A stretch of DNA of 64,000 nt. Origin: Alloprevotella sp. Lung230 (GTDB taxonomy: Bacteria; Bacteroidota; Bacteroidia; Bacteroidales; Bacteroidaceae). Of this stretch, positions 8,827 through 16,305 are shown in pieces. A model generated the notes under the pieces. It saw only the letters and a program-made list of their open reading frames with translations, was not told the origin of the DNA and did no database searches. The stretch is taken from assembly GCF_014385435.1 (NCBI RefSeq), contig NZ_JACSUD010000005.1, positions 93,551-157,550 of the forward strand, written 5' to 3'. Position 1 is the stretch's first letter, and each line of letters starts with the position of its first letter. Both the position numbers and the translations under genes were made by a program.

Positions 8827-8845
8827 CCATCCAGACAAAAGCAAT

Positions 8846-11800
8846 ATGCCTCTTCTTCCAGCAACCTATTTCTTCGATGAAATCGAGCAGGCTTTGACGA
8901 GTTCCACCCTCACGATACGCCAGCGTTCCGTGATGGCCTATCGCTTGTTGGTCGAACTGCTCAACGAAGCAACCGCAGAAGCAGAGGTGGGACTGTCGGG
9001 CACGTTTCCGCGTTTGCATTATGTGTGTACGCACCTCAACATTCCGCCCGAGGTCTATCGTCGGCTCAATGACTTTCGTGTGCGCATGTCGAAGGTAGAG
9101 CAAGTCGAAGAAATCACGCTGTCGCAAGCGCTTTCTTATGATTTGCGTCTGTTGGCCAAGTTTGTGGCGCGGCTTAAAGAAACTGCGATACCCGCGGCTT
9201 TGGAGCAGTTGCTGCCCAAGCAAGACCGAGCGTGGAGAGAAGAAGTGAAGATAGACACACACGTTCGGCGTGTGGTGTTGGCGACCAAACATCCCGATTT
9301 CATCGAAGTGCTTCCTGCCGACCATCCCACGGGGATTGCTTTGAAGATCTGGCTGACGACGACCGATGAAACGCGGGATTTTCGCTATCTGTATGATCTG
9401 CTGAGACCTGGTATGTCGTTGAACCTCATTGACACGAAATCCCGCGATGAGGGCTTGGAAGCCGCACTCATCATTGTCGAACCGGACTATTTGGTCGATG
9501 TCACCGCCATTTCATCGTGCTTTCAGCCTTTTGGCATCACGCCCGACCTCCATGTCGTGCATCGCTTCTTGCCGGCGCCCACCGGCCGACCGCTCCTGCT
9601 GGGAAACTTCGCCTCTCAACTCTTGGACGAAGCCGTCCATCAGTTTCCGCTCAACTATGCAGCAAGCATCCAGCGCTTCTTCAAGACCAACGCCCTCTCT
9701 CTCGCAGCCACACTCCAGAGTGCGCCTCTTGCCGACTTTCATCAGGAAGCACAACAGCAACAGCAAAATCTGTACAACCTCGTCGGACGCCAGTTTGTCC
9801 CCGAACTGCACGTCGACAATCATGAAGAGGTGTTGTTGGAGCCCTCCTTCTTCTGCGAAATGCTCGGTGTGCAGGGGCGTATGGACTTGCTCACAAGAGA
9901 TTTGGACGTGGTGATTGAGCAAAAGAGTGGAAAGAAAGAGTTTGCCACTCAAGGCCCACACTTGCACCATCGCATTCAGGTGCTCCTCTATATGGCCATC
10001 CTCCACTACGCCCACCACAAGCGCTATTCTGAAATCAATGCCTACTTGCTCTATTCGAAGTATGCCGGCAAAGAGGGACTGATACGTGTGCAAAATGTCC
10101 CCAAACTCTTGCAGCAGGCTTTTGAAGTGCGCAATCGGATGGTTGTGCGTGACTTGGAGTTTGCAGAAAGAGGGAGTGCAGACTTCTTTGAGGAGTTTAC
10201 GCCCGAACAGTTGCACACACTCTCCTGCGGAGTGCTGTGGGAGCGCTATAAGCTCCCTGAATATCTCGATTTTATCAACGTCTTCCGCAGTGCCACCCCC
10301 GAAGAGCGCGCCTACTTCTTCCGATTTCATCGCTTCTTAGCACTCGAACAGTTGCGCGCAAAACTCGGGTCCTCTCAGAGAGAAGCGAGCGGTTTTTCCG
10401 CTGCTTGGCTGTCCACCCTCGATGAGAAAATGCAGGCCGGCAACATCATGCCTCAGTTGTGTTTGGACCGCGGAGGCTACAAGACGAGTGCCACCGGAGC
10501 CATCCTTGAGGTGCGGCTACTCTTCCTCACCGCCCCTCGCGAGGAAGACATTTCCACCGTCCCCAACTTCCGAAAGGGGGACATCGTGGTCTTCTACTCC
10601 TACGAAGCGTTGTGCACACCGGATTTGCGCGAAGGCATGGTGTTTCGTGCCACGATTGGGGAAATCACCCCTACCCACATCGTGTTGCGTCTTCGTGCCC
10701 CGCAGACCAATCCGCGCATCTTCGACCGAAGAAGCACCCACGTTTGGGCGATTGAACCGGACTTGATGGAGGCCAGCGCGACCGCGCTCTATCGCGGCCT
10801 GTATGCCTTCCTTTCCGGCGAAAAGCACCGCCGTAGACTACTCACCCACACCTGCACCGCACGAGTGGACACCACGCGTAAACGGCAACTTTCTTTTGAC
10901 ACGCCTGAACTGGACACGCTGGTCGAAAAGGCAGTGCAGGCGCGCGACTTCTTCCTCTTGGTGGGACCGCCGGGGACGGGAAAAACCTCTTATGGGCTGA
11001 TGAGCCTATTGAAGGAAGAACTTGCCACCGCAGAACACCAGGTCCTGTTGGGGGCTTTCACCAATCGCGCTGTCGATGAAATCTGCAGCAAACTTGTGGC
11101 TGCCGGGCTGGACTTCCTGCGCATCGGCAATGCCTTGACTTGCAGCGAGGAATACTTGCCTTATTTGCTGGAAAACAGAACTTCGGAGAAGAAGAACGTG
11201 GCAGAAATCACGCAACTCCTCCAAACGGTGCGTGTTGTGGTCGGCACTACCGCCTCTTTGTCGGCCGCCACATCCCTCTTTGCGCTCAAGCACTTCTCGC
11301 TGGCCATCATCGACGAGGCCTCCCAGCTTCTTGAACCCCACCTCCTCCCTCTCCTTATGGCCGAACATCATGGGCAACTGGCTGTCGAACGCTTCGTCTT
11401 CATAGGTGATCACAAGCAGTTGCCGGCAGTGGTGCAACAAAGCGAAAGGGAAAGTCAAGTCGACGATGCCCGTTTGCACAAGATGGGGCTGACCAACTGC
11501 CGGTGCTCTCTCTTCGAACGCCTCATCCAGATTCTTCCCGAGCGCTGCGTGCACGCTTTCCATCGCCAAGGACGTATGCACCCCGAGGTGGCTCGGTTTG
11601 CCAATGTCCATTTCTATGGAGGGCTGCTTCGCCCCATTCCGCTGGATCATCAGCGAGTCGTCTCGCCCTATCGTCGCGTGATGTTCTACCCCTGTGTGCC
11701 CGACGAGAGTTCTACCTTTACGCCCAAGACCAATCAGGCAGAGGCGCAACTCATCGCCCACCTCTGTCGGCAACTTTATCAGGAAACCCAGGAGTGCAAA

Positions 11801-12175
11801 CCTTCGCAGATAGATTGGGCGGTGGAGTTGGGCATCATCGTGCCCTACCGCCACCAGATTGCCCTCATACGCCGCGAATTGCACCTCGCTTGCCCGGAGT
11901 TGAGCGGCATCACCATCGACACGGTGGAGCGATTTCAAGGTTCGGAGCGCGAAACCATTATCTTCGGTTTCACCGTGAGCCGACAGTCGCAGCTCAATTT
12001 CCTCTGCAATTCGCAGTTTGTCGATGAAACCGGCCATTTCATTGACCGCAAACTTAATGTCGCGCTCACTCGGGCCAGACAACGCACCCTCTTGGTGGGC
12101 AACCCCCATCTTCTGCGCGAAGTTCCGCTATTTGCCGAACTCATCGACGAATGCGTCTCACCTTCTGTAGAATAA
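8846..12175 (+). CDS. Dna2-like nuclease-helicase (RecB/Cas4-type nuclease plus SF1B helicase)
   Basis: The 1109-aa protein carries, in order, an uncharacterised N-terminal part (~1-290), a PD-(D/E)XK-type nuclease core and a superfamily 1 helicase. The nuclease core has D347 in GRMDLL and E358-x-K360 in VVIEQKSGK. The helicase has Walker A GPPGTGKT (707-714), motif II IIDEASQ (~821-827), motif III FIGDHKQLPAV, motif V TVERFQGSERE and motif VI LNVALTRARQ. This is the layout of Dna2 and bacterial Dna2-like proteins, which process DNA ends or flaps. The four cysteines of the Dna2/AddB Fe-S cluster are not evident around the nuclease. The ATG at 8846 leaves 19 nt after the DUF721 gene; an alternative ATG at 8798 would overlap that gene by 29 nt. 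Confidence 0.85.
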   Translation: MPLLPATYFFDEIEQALTSSTLTIRQRSVMAYRLLVELLNEATAEAEVGLSGTFPRLHYVCTHLNIPPEVYRRLNDFRVRMSKVEQVEEITLSQALSYDLRLLAKFVARLKETAIPAALEQLLPKQDRAWREEVKIDTHVRRVVLATKHPDFIEVLPADHPTGIALKIWLTTTDETRDFRYLYDLLRPGMSLNLIDTKSRDEGLEAALIIVEPDYLVDVTAISSCFQPFGITPDLHVVHRFLPAPTGRPLLLGNFASQLLDEAVHQFPLNYAASIQRFFKTNALSLAATLQSAPLADFHQEAQQQQQNLYNLVGRQFVPELHVDNHEEVLLEPSFFCEMLGVQGRMDLLTRDLDVVIEQKSGKKEFATQGPHLHHRIQVLLYMAILHYAHHKRYSEINAYLLYSKYAGKEGLIRVQNVPKLLQQAFEVRNRMVVRDLEFAERGSADFFEEFTPEQLHTLSCGVLWERYKLPEYLDFINVFRSATPEERAYFFRFHRFLALEQLRAKLGSSQREASGFSAAWLSTLDEKMQAGNIMPQLCLDRGGYKTSATGAILEVRLLFLTAPREEDISTVPNFRKGDIVVFYSYEALCTPDLREGMVFRATIGEITPTHIVLRLRAPQTNPRIFDRRSTHVWAIEPDLMEASATALYRGLYAFLSGEKHRRRLLTHTCTARVDTTRKRQLSFDTPELDTLVEKAVQARDFFLLVGPPGTGKTSYGLMSLLKEELATAEHQVLLGAFTNRAVDEICSKLVAAGLDFLRIGNALTCSEEYLPYLLENRTSEKKNVAEITQLLQTVRVVVGTTASLSAATSLFALKHFSLAIIDEASQLLEPHLLPLLMAEHHGQLAVERFVFIGDHKQLPAVVQQSERESQVDDARLHKMGLTNCRCSLFERLIQILPERCVHAFHRQGRMHPEVARFANVHFYGGLLRPIPLDHQRVVSPYRRVMFYPCVPDESSTFTPKTNQAEAQLIAHLCRQLYQETQECKPSQIDWAVELGIIVPYRHQIALIRRELHLACPELSGITIDTVERFQGSERETIIFGFTVSRQSQLNFLCNSQFVDETGHFIDRKLNVALTRARQRTLLVGNPHLLREVPLFAELIDECVSPSVE

Positions 12176-12219
12176 ACCGCCCCTTCTCCGCCCTCCTTTC
12201 TCGTGGCCCTGCTCATCCT

Positions 12220-12256
12220 AAAAAATCTCGCGAAACAGCTTTCGCGAGATTTTTTA
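12220..12256 (+). terminator. Intrinsic terminator after the helicase gene
   Basis: A perfect 15-bp stem (AAAAATCTCGCGAAA at 12221-12235 with TTTCGCGAGATTTTT at 12240-12254) has a CAGC loop and a T run. The same TCTCGCGAA stem recurs at 62750-62781. From here to 12439 I see no gene or site. Confidence 0.9.
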
Positions 12257-12439
12257 TACGGATAGGATGCCCAACATCTTCCCCCCTATTCTTTTGCGCC
12301 CTTCTCGGTATGATGTGCGAAACGTGTGCCGGTGGGTGCAAAAGAGCCTTAATTCAACCCTTCCCCGAAAAAAACAAGAGAAGCATGATGAAAGTTTACG
12401 GCATCGGAGGAAAAGTCAATTACCTCAAGGATATTCTAT

Positions 12440-12523
12440 AAACCAAAGTTTGGTTTATATAAACCAAGCTTTGAATTACATAAACCAAACCTTGAATTAT
12501 ATAAACCAAACTTTGGTTTATAG
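12440..12523. repeat. 84-bp block of four 21-bp palindromic units, block 1
   Basis: Exactly four 21-bp units occupy 12440-12460, 12461-12481, 12482-12502 and 12503-12523. Each is built on a dyad such as AAACCAAAGTTTGGTTTA, with variants in which the GGTTT arm becomes GAATT. Flanking sequences (AAGGATATTCTAT on the left, and ATTTCCTTTGTCGCAGTTGAC on the right, written in two pieces) are roughly inverted copies of each other. The block lies 126 bp upstream of the tkt -33 box. Two more blocks occur at 38070-38153 and 62827-62910. Confidence 0.9.
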
Positions 12524-12648
12524 ATTTCCTTTGTCGCAGTTGACTTTTTCTTTGACTTTCTGAACTTTTTTCAAGCAAATCAGAAGTAGCACTACTTTCA
12601 AATAGAAGTGCAATTCCTTTCTCTCTCGTAGGAAAGTTGAACTTTGGT

Positions 12649-12680
12649 TTGGCGGAGAGGTAAAAAAATCGTAATTTTGC
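12649..12680 (+). promoter_or_regulatory. Bacteroidota-type promoter for tkt
   Basis: The -33 TTTG at 12649-12652 and the -7 TAATTTTG at 12673-12680 are separated by 20 bp. The transketolase ATG is at 12790, giving a ~100-nt leader. Confidence 0.8.
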
Positions 12681-12789
12681 ACGGAAAACCTACGCATACT
12701 ACTTGCTACTCGTAGATTTTGTGTAAAAAGGTTCTTCCCTTTCTCATCCATTTGCTCACGTTTTGGTGGGCTTCATCTACATCTTACTT

Positions 12790-14811
12790 ATGGAAAATTC
12801 TTCAGAACTTCTCACTCTCGCTGCCGACAACATCCGTGTGCTGGCCGTCAGTATGGTTGAACGTGCCAAGTCCGGCCACCCAGGAGGGGCTATGGGAGGC
12901 GCCGATTTCATCAACGTCTTGTATAGCGAGTTCCTTACCTACGATCCGGAGCGTCCGGAGTGGGAATGTCGCGACCGCTTTTTCCTCGATCCCGGCCACA
13001 TGTCGCCTATGCTTTATGCCCAGTTGGCCTTGATCGGTCGGTTCAGCCTCGAAGAACTGCAAGAGTTTCGTCAGTGGGAGTCGCCCACACCCGGCCACCC
13101 GGAAGTCAATGTGGCACGTGGTATTGAAAACACCAGTGGCCCTCTCGGACAGGGGCACACCTATGCTGTGGGAGCCGCTATCGCTGCCAAAGCGCTTTAC
13201 GCGCGCACCGGCAATCCCGGATTTAAGAAAGAAAAGATTTATGCCTATATCTCCGATGGGGGCATTCAGGAGGAAATTAGTCAAGGCGCCGGTCGTATGG
13301 CCGGGCACTTGGGACTGGACAACCTGATTATGTTTTTTGATGCCAACGATGTGCAGTTGTCGACCATGACGGCCGATGTGATTTCCGAAGACACCGGAAT
13401 GAAGTATCGTGCTTGGAATTGGAACGTGATTGAAATTGATGGCAACGACCCTGTGCAAATCCGCAAAGCTCTCCGCGATGCAAATGCCGAAACCGCCAGA
13501 CCTACCCTCATCATCGGACATACCGTGATGGGCAAAGGAGCACGGCAGGCCGATGGCAGCAGCTATGAGGCTGATTGTCGCACGCATGGTGCTCCGCTCG
13601 GTGGTAATGCCTATCGCAACACCGTGGTGAACCTTGGTGGCGACCCGGATGCACCTTTTGTGGTGCGTCAGGAAGTGGCCGAACTTTATGCCAAGCGTCG
13701 CGAAGAACTGAAAACCATCGTGGCCGAACGCCGTGCCGAAGAAGAAAGTTGGGCCGCGGCTCATCCCGCAGAAGCCCAACTCCAATCCGATTGGTTTGCG
13801 CAAAAGCTCCCTCAACTCCCTTGGGACAGCATTGTGCAAAAGCCCAACAGCCCGACCCGCAACGCATCGGCAGCCTGCTTGGCTATGCTCTCCAAAGAGG
13901 TGAAAAATATGATTGTCTCGTCGGCAGACCTCTGCAATTCCGACAAAACGGATGGCTTCCTCAAGCACGCCGGCGTCATCTCTCGCGATGACTTTTCGGG
14001 AGGTTTCTTGCAAGCCGGCGTCAGCGAACTGACCATGGCTTGCGTCTGTCTTGGCATCGCTTTGCACGGAGGGATGTGGACAGCTATGGGCACGTTCTTC
14101 GTTTTCTCCGACTATATGAAGCCCGCTATTCGTATGGCAGCCCTGATGGAACTTCCGGTCAAGTTCGTCTGGAGTCACGATGCTTTTCGTGTTGGTGAGG
14201 ATGGTCCTACCCACGAGCCAGTGGAACAAGAAGCCCAGATTCGCCTCATGGAGAAACTCAAAAATCACTCCGGGCGCGACTCGGTACGTGTGTTCCGTCC
14301 TGCCGATGTCCACGCCACCACTGAATGTTGGCGCATGGCGATGGAAAATGTAGATACGCCCACAGCACTCATCCTGAGCCGACAGAATGTCAAAGATCTT
14401 CCTGCCGGAACCAACTATAAGGGGGCTGCCCACGGTGCTTACGTTGTCCTGCCTGAAGCAAATCCGGAGGTGGTGTTGGTGGCCAGTGGTTCGGAAGTCT
14501 CTACTTTGGTCGACGCGGCTGCCTTGCTGCAAGCCGATGGTATTAAGGTGCGTGTGGTGAGTTGCCCCTCCGAACAACTGTTCCGGCATCAAGATGCGGC
14601 CTATCGCGCCGAGGTTCTTCCCCAGGGAGTGAAGAAGTTCTTCCTCACAGCAGGACTTCCCGCTGTGTTTGAAGGCCTGGCCGATGATAATAGCTACATT
14701 TTTGGCCTCACTCATTTCGGCAAGAGTGCTCCTTTCGGCGTGTTGGATGAGAAGTTTGGCTTCACCTCAACCCATATTCACCAAGAAGTAAAGCGCTTTT
14801 TGGATAAGTAG
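12790..14811 (+). CDS. tkt: Transketolase
   Basis: The 673-aa thiamine-diphosphate enzyme transfers two-carbon ketol units between sugar phosphates in the non-oxidative pentose phosphate pathway. N-terminal markers are the substrate loop ERAKSGHPGGAMGGAD and ENTSGPLGQG. The ThDP/metal region is in SDGGIQEEISQGAGRMAGHLGLDNLIMFFDAN. The pyrimidine domain has HDAFRVGEDGPTHEPVEQEAQ. The ATG at 12790 follows a good promoter; an in-frame TTG 27 nt upstream is less likely. The last lysine codon and TAG stop lie inside the left terminus of MITE copy B, so the C-terminus appears to have been reset by insertion. rpiB, of the same pathway, follows the element. Confidence 0.95.
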   Translation: MENSSELLTLAADNIRVLAVSMVERAKSGHPGGAMGGADFINVLYSEFLTYDPERPEWECRDRFFLDPGHMSPMLYAQLALIGRFSLEELQEFRQWESPTPGHPEVNVARGIENTSGPLGQGHTYAVGAAIAAKALYARTGNPGFKKEKIYAYISDGGIQEEISQGAGRMAGHLGLDNLIMFFDANDVQLSTMTADVISEDTGMKYRAWNWNVIEIDGNDPVQIRKALRDANAETARPTLIIGHTVMGKGARQADGSSYEADCRTHGAPLGGNAYRNTVVNLGGDPDAPFVVRQEVAELYAKRREELKTIVAERRAEEESWAAAHPAEAQLQSDWFAQKLPQLPWDSIVQKPNSPTRNASAACLAMLSKEVKNMIVSSADLCNSDKTDGFLKHAGVISRDDFSGGFLQAGVSELTMACVCLGIALHGGMWTAMGTFFVFSDYMKPAIRMAALMELPVKFVWSHDAFRVGEDGPTHEPVEQEAQIRLMEKLKNHSGRDSVRVFRPADVHATTECWRMAMENVDTPTALILSRQNVKDLPAGTNYKGAAHGAYVVLPEANPEVVLVASGSEVSTLVDAAALLQADGIKVRVVSCPSEQLFRHQDAAYRAEVLPQGVKKFFLTAGLPAVFEGLADDNSYIFGLTHFGKSAPFGVLDEKFGFTSTHIHQEVKRFLDK

Positions 14812-15000
14812 GTGTTCGAAATTAATTGATACTAGATTTGTTTCGATTTTTCTTCAGGTTGTCTTTGTGAAGAAGGAGTGTAGCGAGCTACATGACTGAT
14901 GACCAAAGGCGAGATGGCGAAAAAGGAGAACAAAGATGGTGTCAAAGTAGAGAATACCCTACGCAGAAGATAGTTACGATTAATTTTGAAGACCTACTTA
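14805..15000 (-). mobile_element. MITE-like element, copy B (196 bp)
   Basis: Same family as copy A but in reverse orientation. The termini are TAAGTAGGTGTTCGAAATTA and TAATTTTGAAGACCTACTTA, with TA at both edges. The central palindrome TGTAGCGAGCTACA is intact. Its first 7 bp overlap the end of tkt and contribute the TAG stop. It fills almost all of the tkt-rpiB gap. Confidence 0.85.
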
Positions 15001-15019
15001 AATAATTTATAGTGACTTT

Positions 15020-15457
15020 ATGGAAATAATTGGATTGGCCTCCGACCACGCAGGTTTTGCATTAAAGCAGAGCGTTAAAAGCTATCTTGACGAAAAAGGC
15101 ATTCCTTATCGCGACTACGGCACAGATAGTGAGGCCTCTTGCGACTATCCCGACTATGCTCATGCCTTGGCAGAAGGCTTGGCAAAGGGCGAATGTCAGC
15201 GCGGCATAGCGATTTGCGGTAGTGGCGAAGGCATCTCGATGGCTCTCAACAAGCATCAGCACATTCGTGCCGCTCTGGTGTGGATGCCCGAGATTGCCAA
15301 GATGACGCGCTTGCACAACGATGCCAATGTCTTGGTCATGCCCGGACGATACATCAGTTCGGATACTGCCCGAGAGATTATGGATGCTTTCCTCAATACG
15401 CCTTTTGAGGGTGGGCGTCACCTCAATCGCGTTGCCAAAATCCCAGTGCCTCAGTAG
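15020..15457 (+). CDS. rpiB: Ribose-5-phosphate isomerase B
   Basis: The 145-aa RpiB/LacAB-family protein interconverts ribose 5-phosphate and ribulose 5-phosphate. The start IIGLASDHAGFALK carries the conserved His10. The active-site Cys66 lies in AICGSGEGIS with the phosphate-binding GSGEG loop. NDANVLVMPGRYIS and the C-terminal FEGGRHLNRV segment are conserved. Length is normal. It sits directly downstream of tkt, consistent with shared pathway function, but MITE copy B now separates them. Confidence 0.93.
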   Translation: MEIIGLASDHAGFALKQSVKSYLDEKGIPYRDYGTDSEASCDYPDYAHALAEGLAKGECQRGIAICGSGEGISMALNKHQHIRAALVWMPEIAKMTRLHNDANVLVMPGRYISSDTAREIMDAFLNTPFEGGRHLNRVAKIPVPQ

Positions 15458-15632
15458 TAGCCGGCTTGTTCTCCAAAACTGAAAATCCGAAACAATATGG
15501 ATTGGAAAGTCGCGAGATAGGTGGGTGCTACATCGACCTTCCAAAGTCGTCTGCCTATCGCGGAGACGGTGATAGACGAAAGCAAGAAACATGTATTTCC
15601 TCTCTGCCTGATGTAAAAAAGGTGGGCAAAAT

Positions 15633-15664
15633 CTTGTGGCAATCGATTGAAAATTATAACTTTG
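15633..15664 (+). promoter_or_regulatory. Promoter for the HU-like gene
   Basis: A CTTG -33-like box (15633-15636) and a -7 TAACTTTG (15657-15664) are 20 bp apart, 48 nt before the ATG at 15713. The -33 box differs from TTTG at one base. Confidence 0.65.
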
Positions 15665-15712
15665 CACTTCGATTGAACACAAGACATCCAAATACTCAAA
15701 ACTACCATAAAG

Positions 15713-15988
15713 ATGACCAAAGCAGAAATCGTAAAGGAAATCTCAAAAAAGACGGGTATTGAGAGTGCCATTGTTCTGGCTTCTGTGGAAGCATTCATGG
15801 AGACTGTGAAAGACTCCTTGGCAGACAATGAGAATGTTTATCTCCGAGGTTTCGGCAGTTTCATCCTCAAAAAGCGTGCACAAAAGACCGCACGTAACAT
15901 CTCTCAAAATACCACGCTGATTATCCCTGAGCATCATATTCCGGCATTCAAACCCGCCAAGACTTTTGTGGCTCAAATCAAGCACTAA
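15713..15988 (+). CDS. HU/IHF-family DNA-binding protein
   Basis: The 91-aa nucleoid protein has the HU fold. It has the N-terminal helices MTKAEIVKEISKKTGIESA, the turn VYLRGFGSFILKKRAQKTARNI, and a beta-arm region around NTTLIIPEHHIPAFKPAKTF. Bacterial HU/IHF proteins bind and bend DNA as dimers. The arm tip has IPEHHIPAFKP instead of the common IPA-x-x-x-P-x-F pattern with more Arg/Lys, so the member is somewhat divergent. It has its own promoter and may be co-transcribed with the 29-aa basic protein 100 nt downstream. Confidence 0.9.
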   Translation: MTKAEIVKEISKKTGIESAIVLASVEAFMETVKDSLADNENVYLRGFGSFILKKRAQKTARNISQNTTLIIPEHHIPAFKPAKTFVAQIKH

Positions 15989-16088
15989 TCCACTGCTTCC
16001 CATGGCTTAGTCTCGTTTTGAAAGAATTGAGTGCATAGGGGAAGCTCACAGATACACGTTTTATTAACTAGTTAAAACCATTTCAATC

Positions 16089-16178
16089 ATGCCTAACGGA
16101 AAGAAAAAGAAGAGACACAAGATGTCTACTCACAAGCGCAAAAAGCGTCTGCGCAAGAACCGCCACAAGAGCAAGTAA
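16089..16178 (+). CDS. 29-aa basic protein, probable AURKAIP1/COX24 (bS22-like) family
   Basis: This tiny ORF starts MPNGKKKKRHKM and ends in a run of Lys, Arg and His; of 29 residues more than half are Lys, Arg or His. Very short KKRxKMxxHKxxKRxRKxR proteins of this type are widespread in Bacteroidota and belong to the AURKAIP1/COX24 group, whose actinobacterial relative is the ribosomal protein bS22. A ribosome-associated role is therefore likely but inferred. It lies between the HU gene and rng, and a hairpin with a T-rich tail follows 25 nt after the stop. Confidence 0.75.
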   Translation: MPNGKKKKRHKMSTHKRKKRLRKNRHKSK

Positions 16179-16202
16179 CCACTTGCAGCCACGTGGCTGT
16201 TG

Positions 16203-16248
16203 GAAAGTTAAAAGTCCTGCGTGCTTTCACCTTGGCTTTTAACTTTTC
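16203..16248 (+). terminator. Hairpin terminator after the 29-aa gene
   Basis: GAAAGTTAAAAG (16203-16214) pairs with CTTTTAACTTTTC (16236-16248), with an inner GG/CC pair, followed by ATTTTATCC. It would separate the HU/29-aa transcript from rng or attenuate read-through. Confidence 0.65.
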
Positions 16249-16305
16249 ATTTTATCCGCATCAAAATCTCGACTTCTATAAGTCGATATTAAAAGTAAAA
16301 AGAAC

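Noticed and set aside
8798..8845. Upstream ATG for the nuclease-helicase
   Set aside because: It would overlap the DUF721 gene by 29 nt; the ATG at 8846 leaves a normal gap. The choice is not certain.
12440..12523. CRISPR array
   Set aside because: The 21-bp units have no spacers; dyad symmetry and three dispersed blocks indicate a different repeat.
12267..12563. Possible small gene running through palindromic block 1
   Set aside because: Most of its sequence is the 21-bp repeat read in frame; there is no promoter or conserved N-terminus.
12802..14715. 637-aa open frame antisense to transketolase
   Set aside because: A shadow frame: Tkt is fully supported by motifs and a promoter on the other strand.
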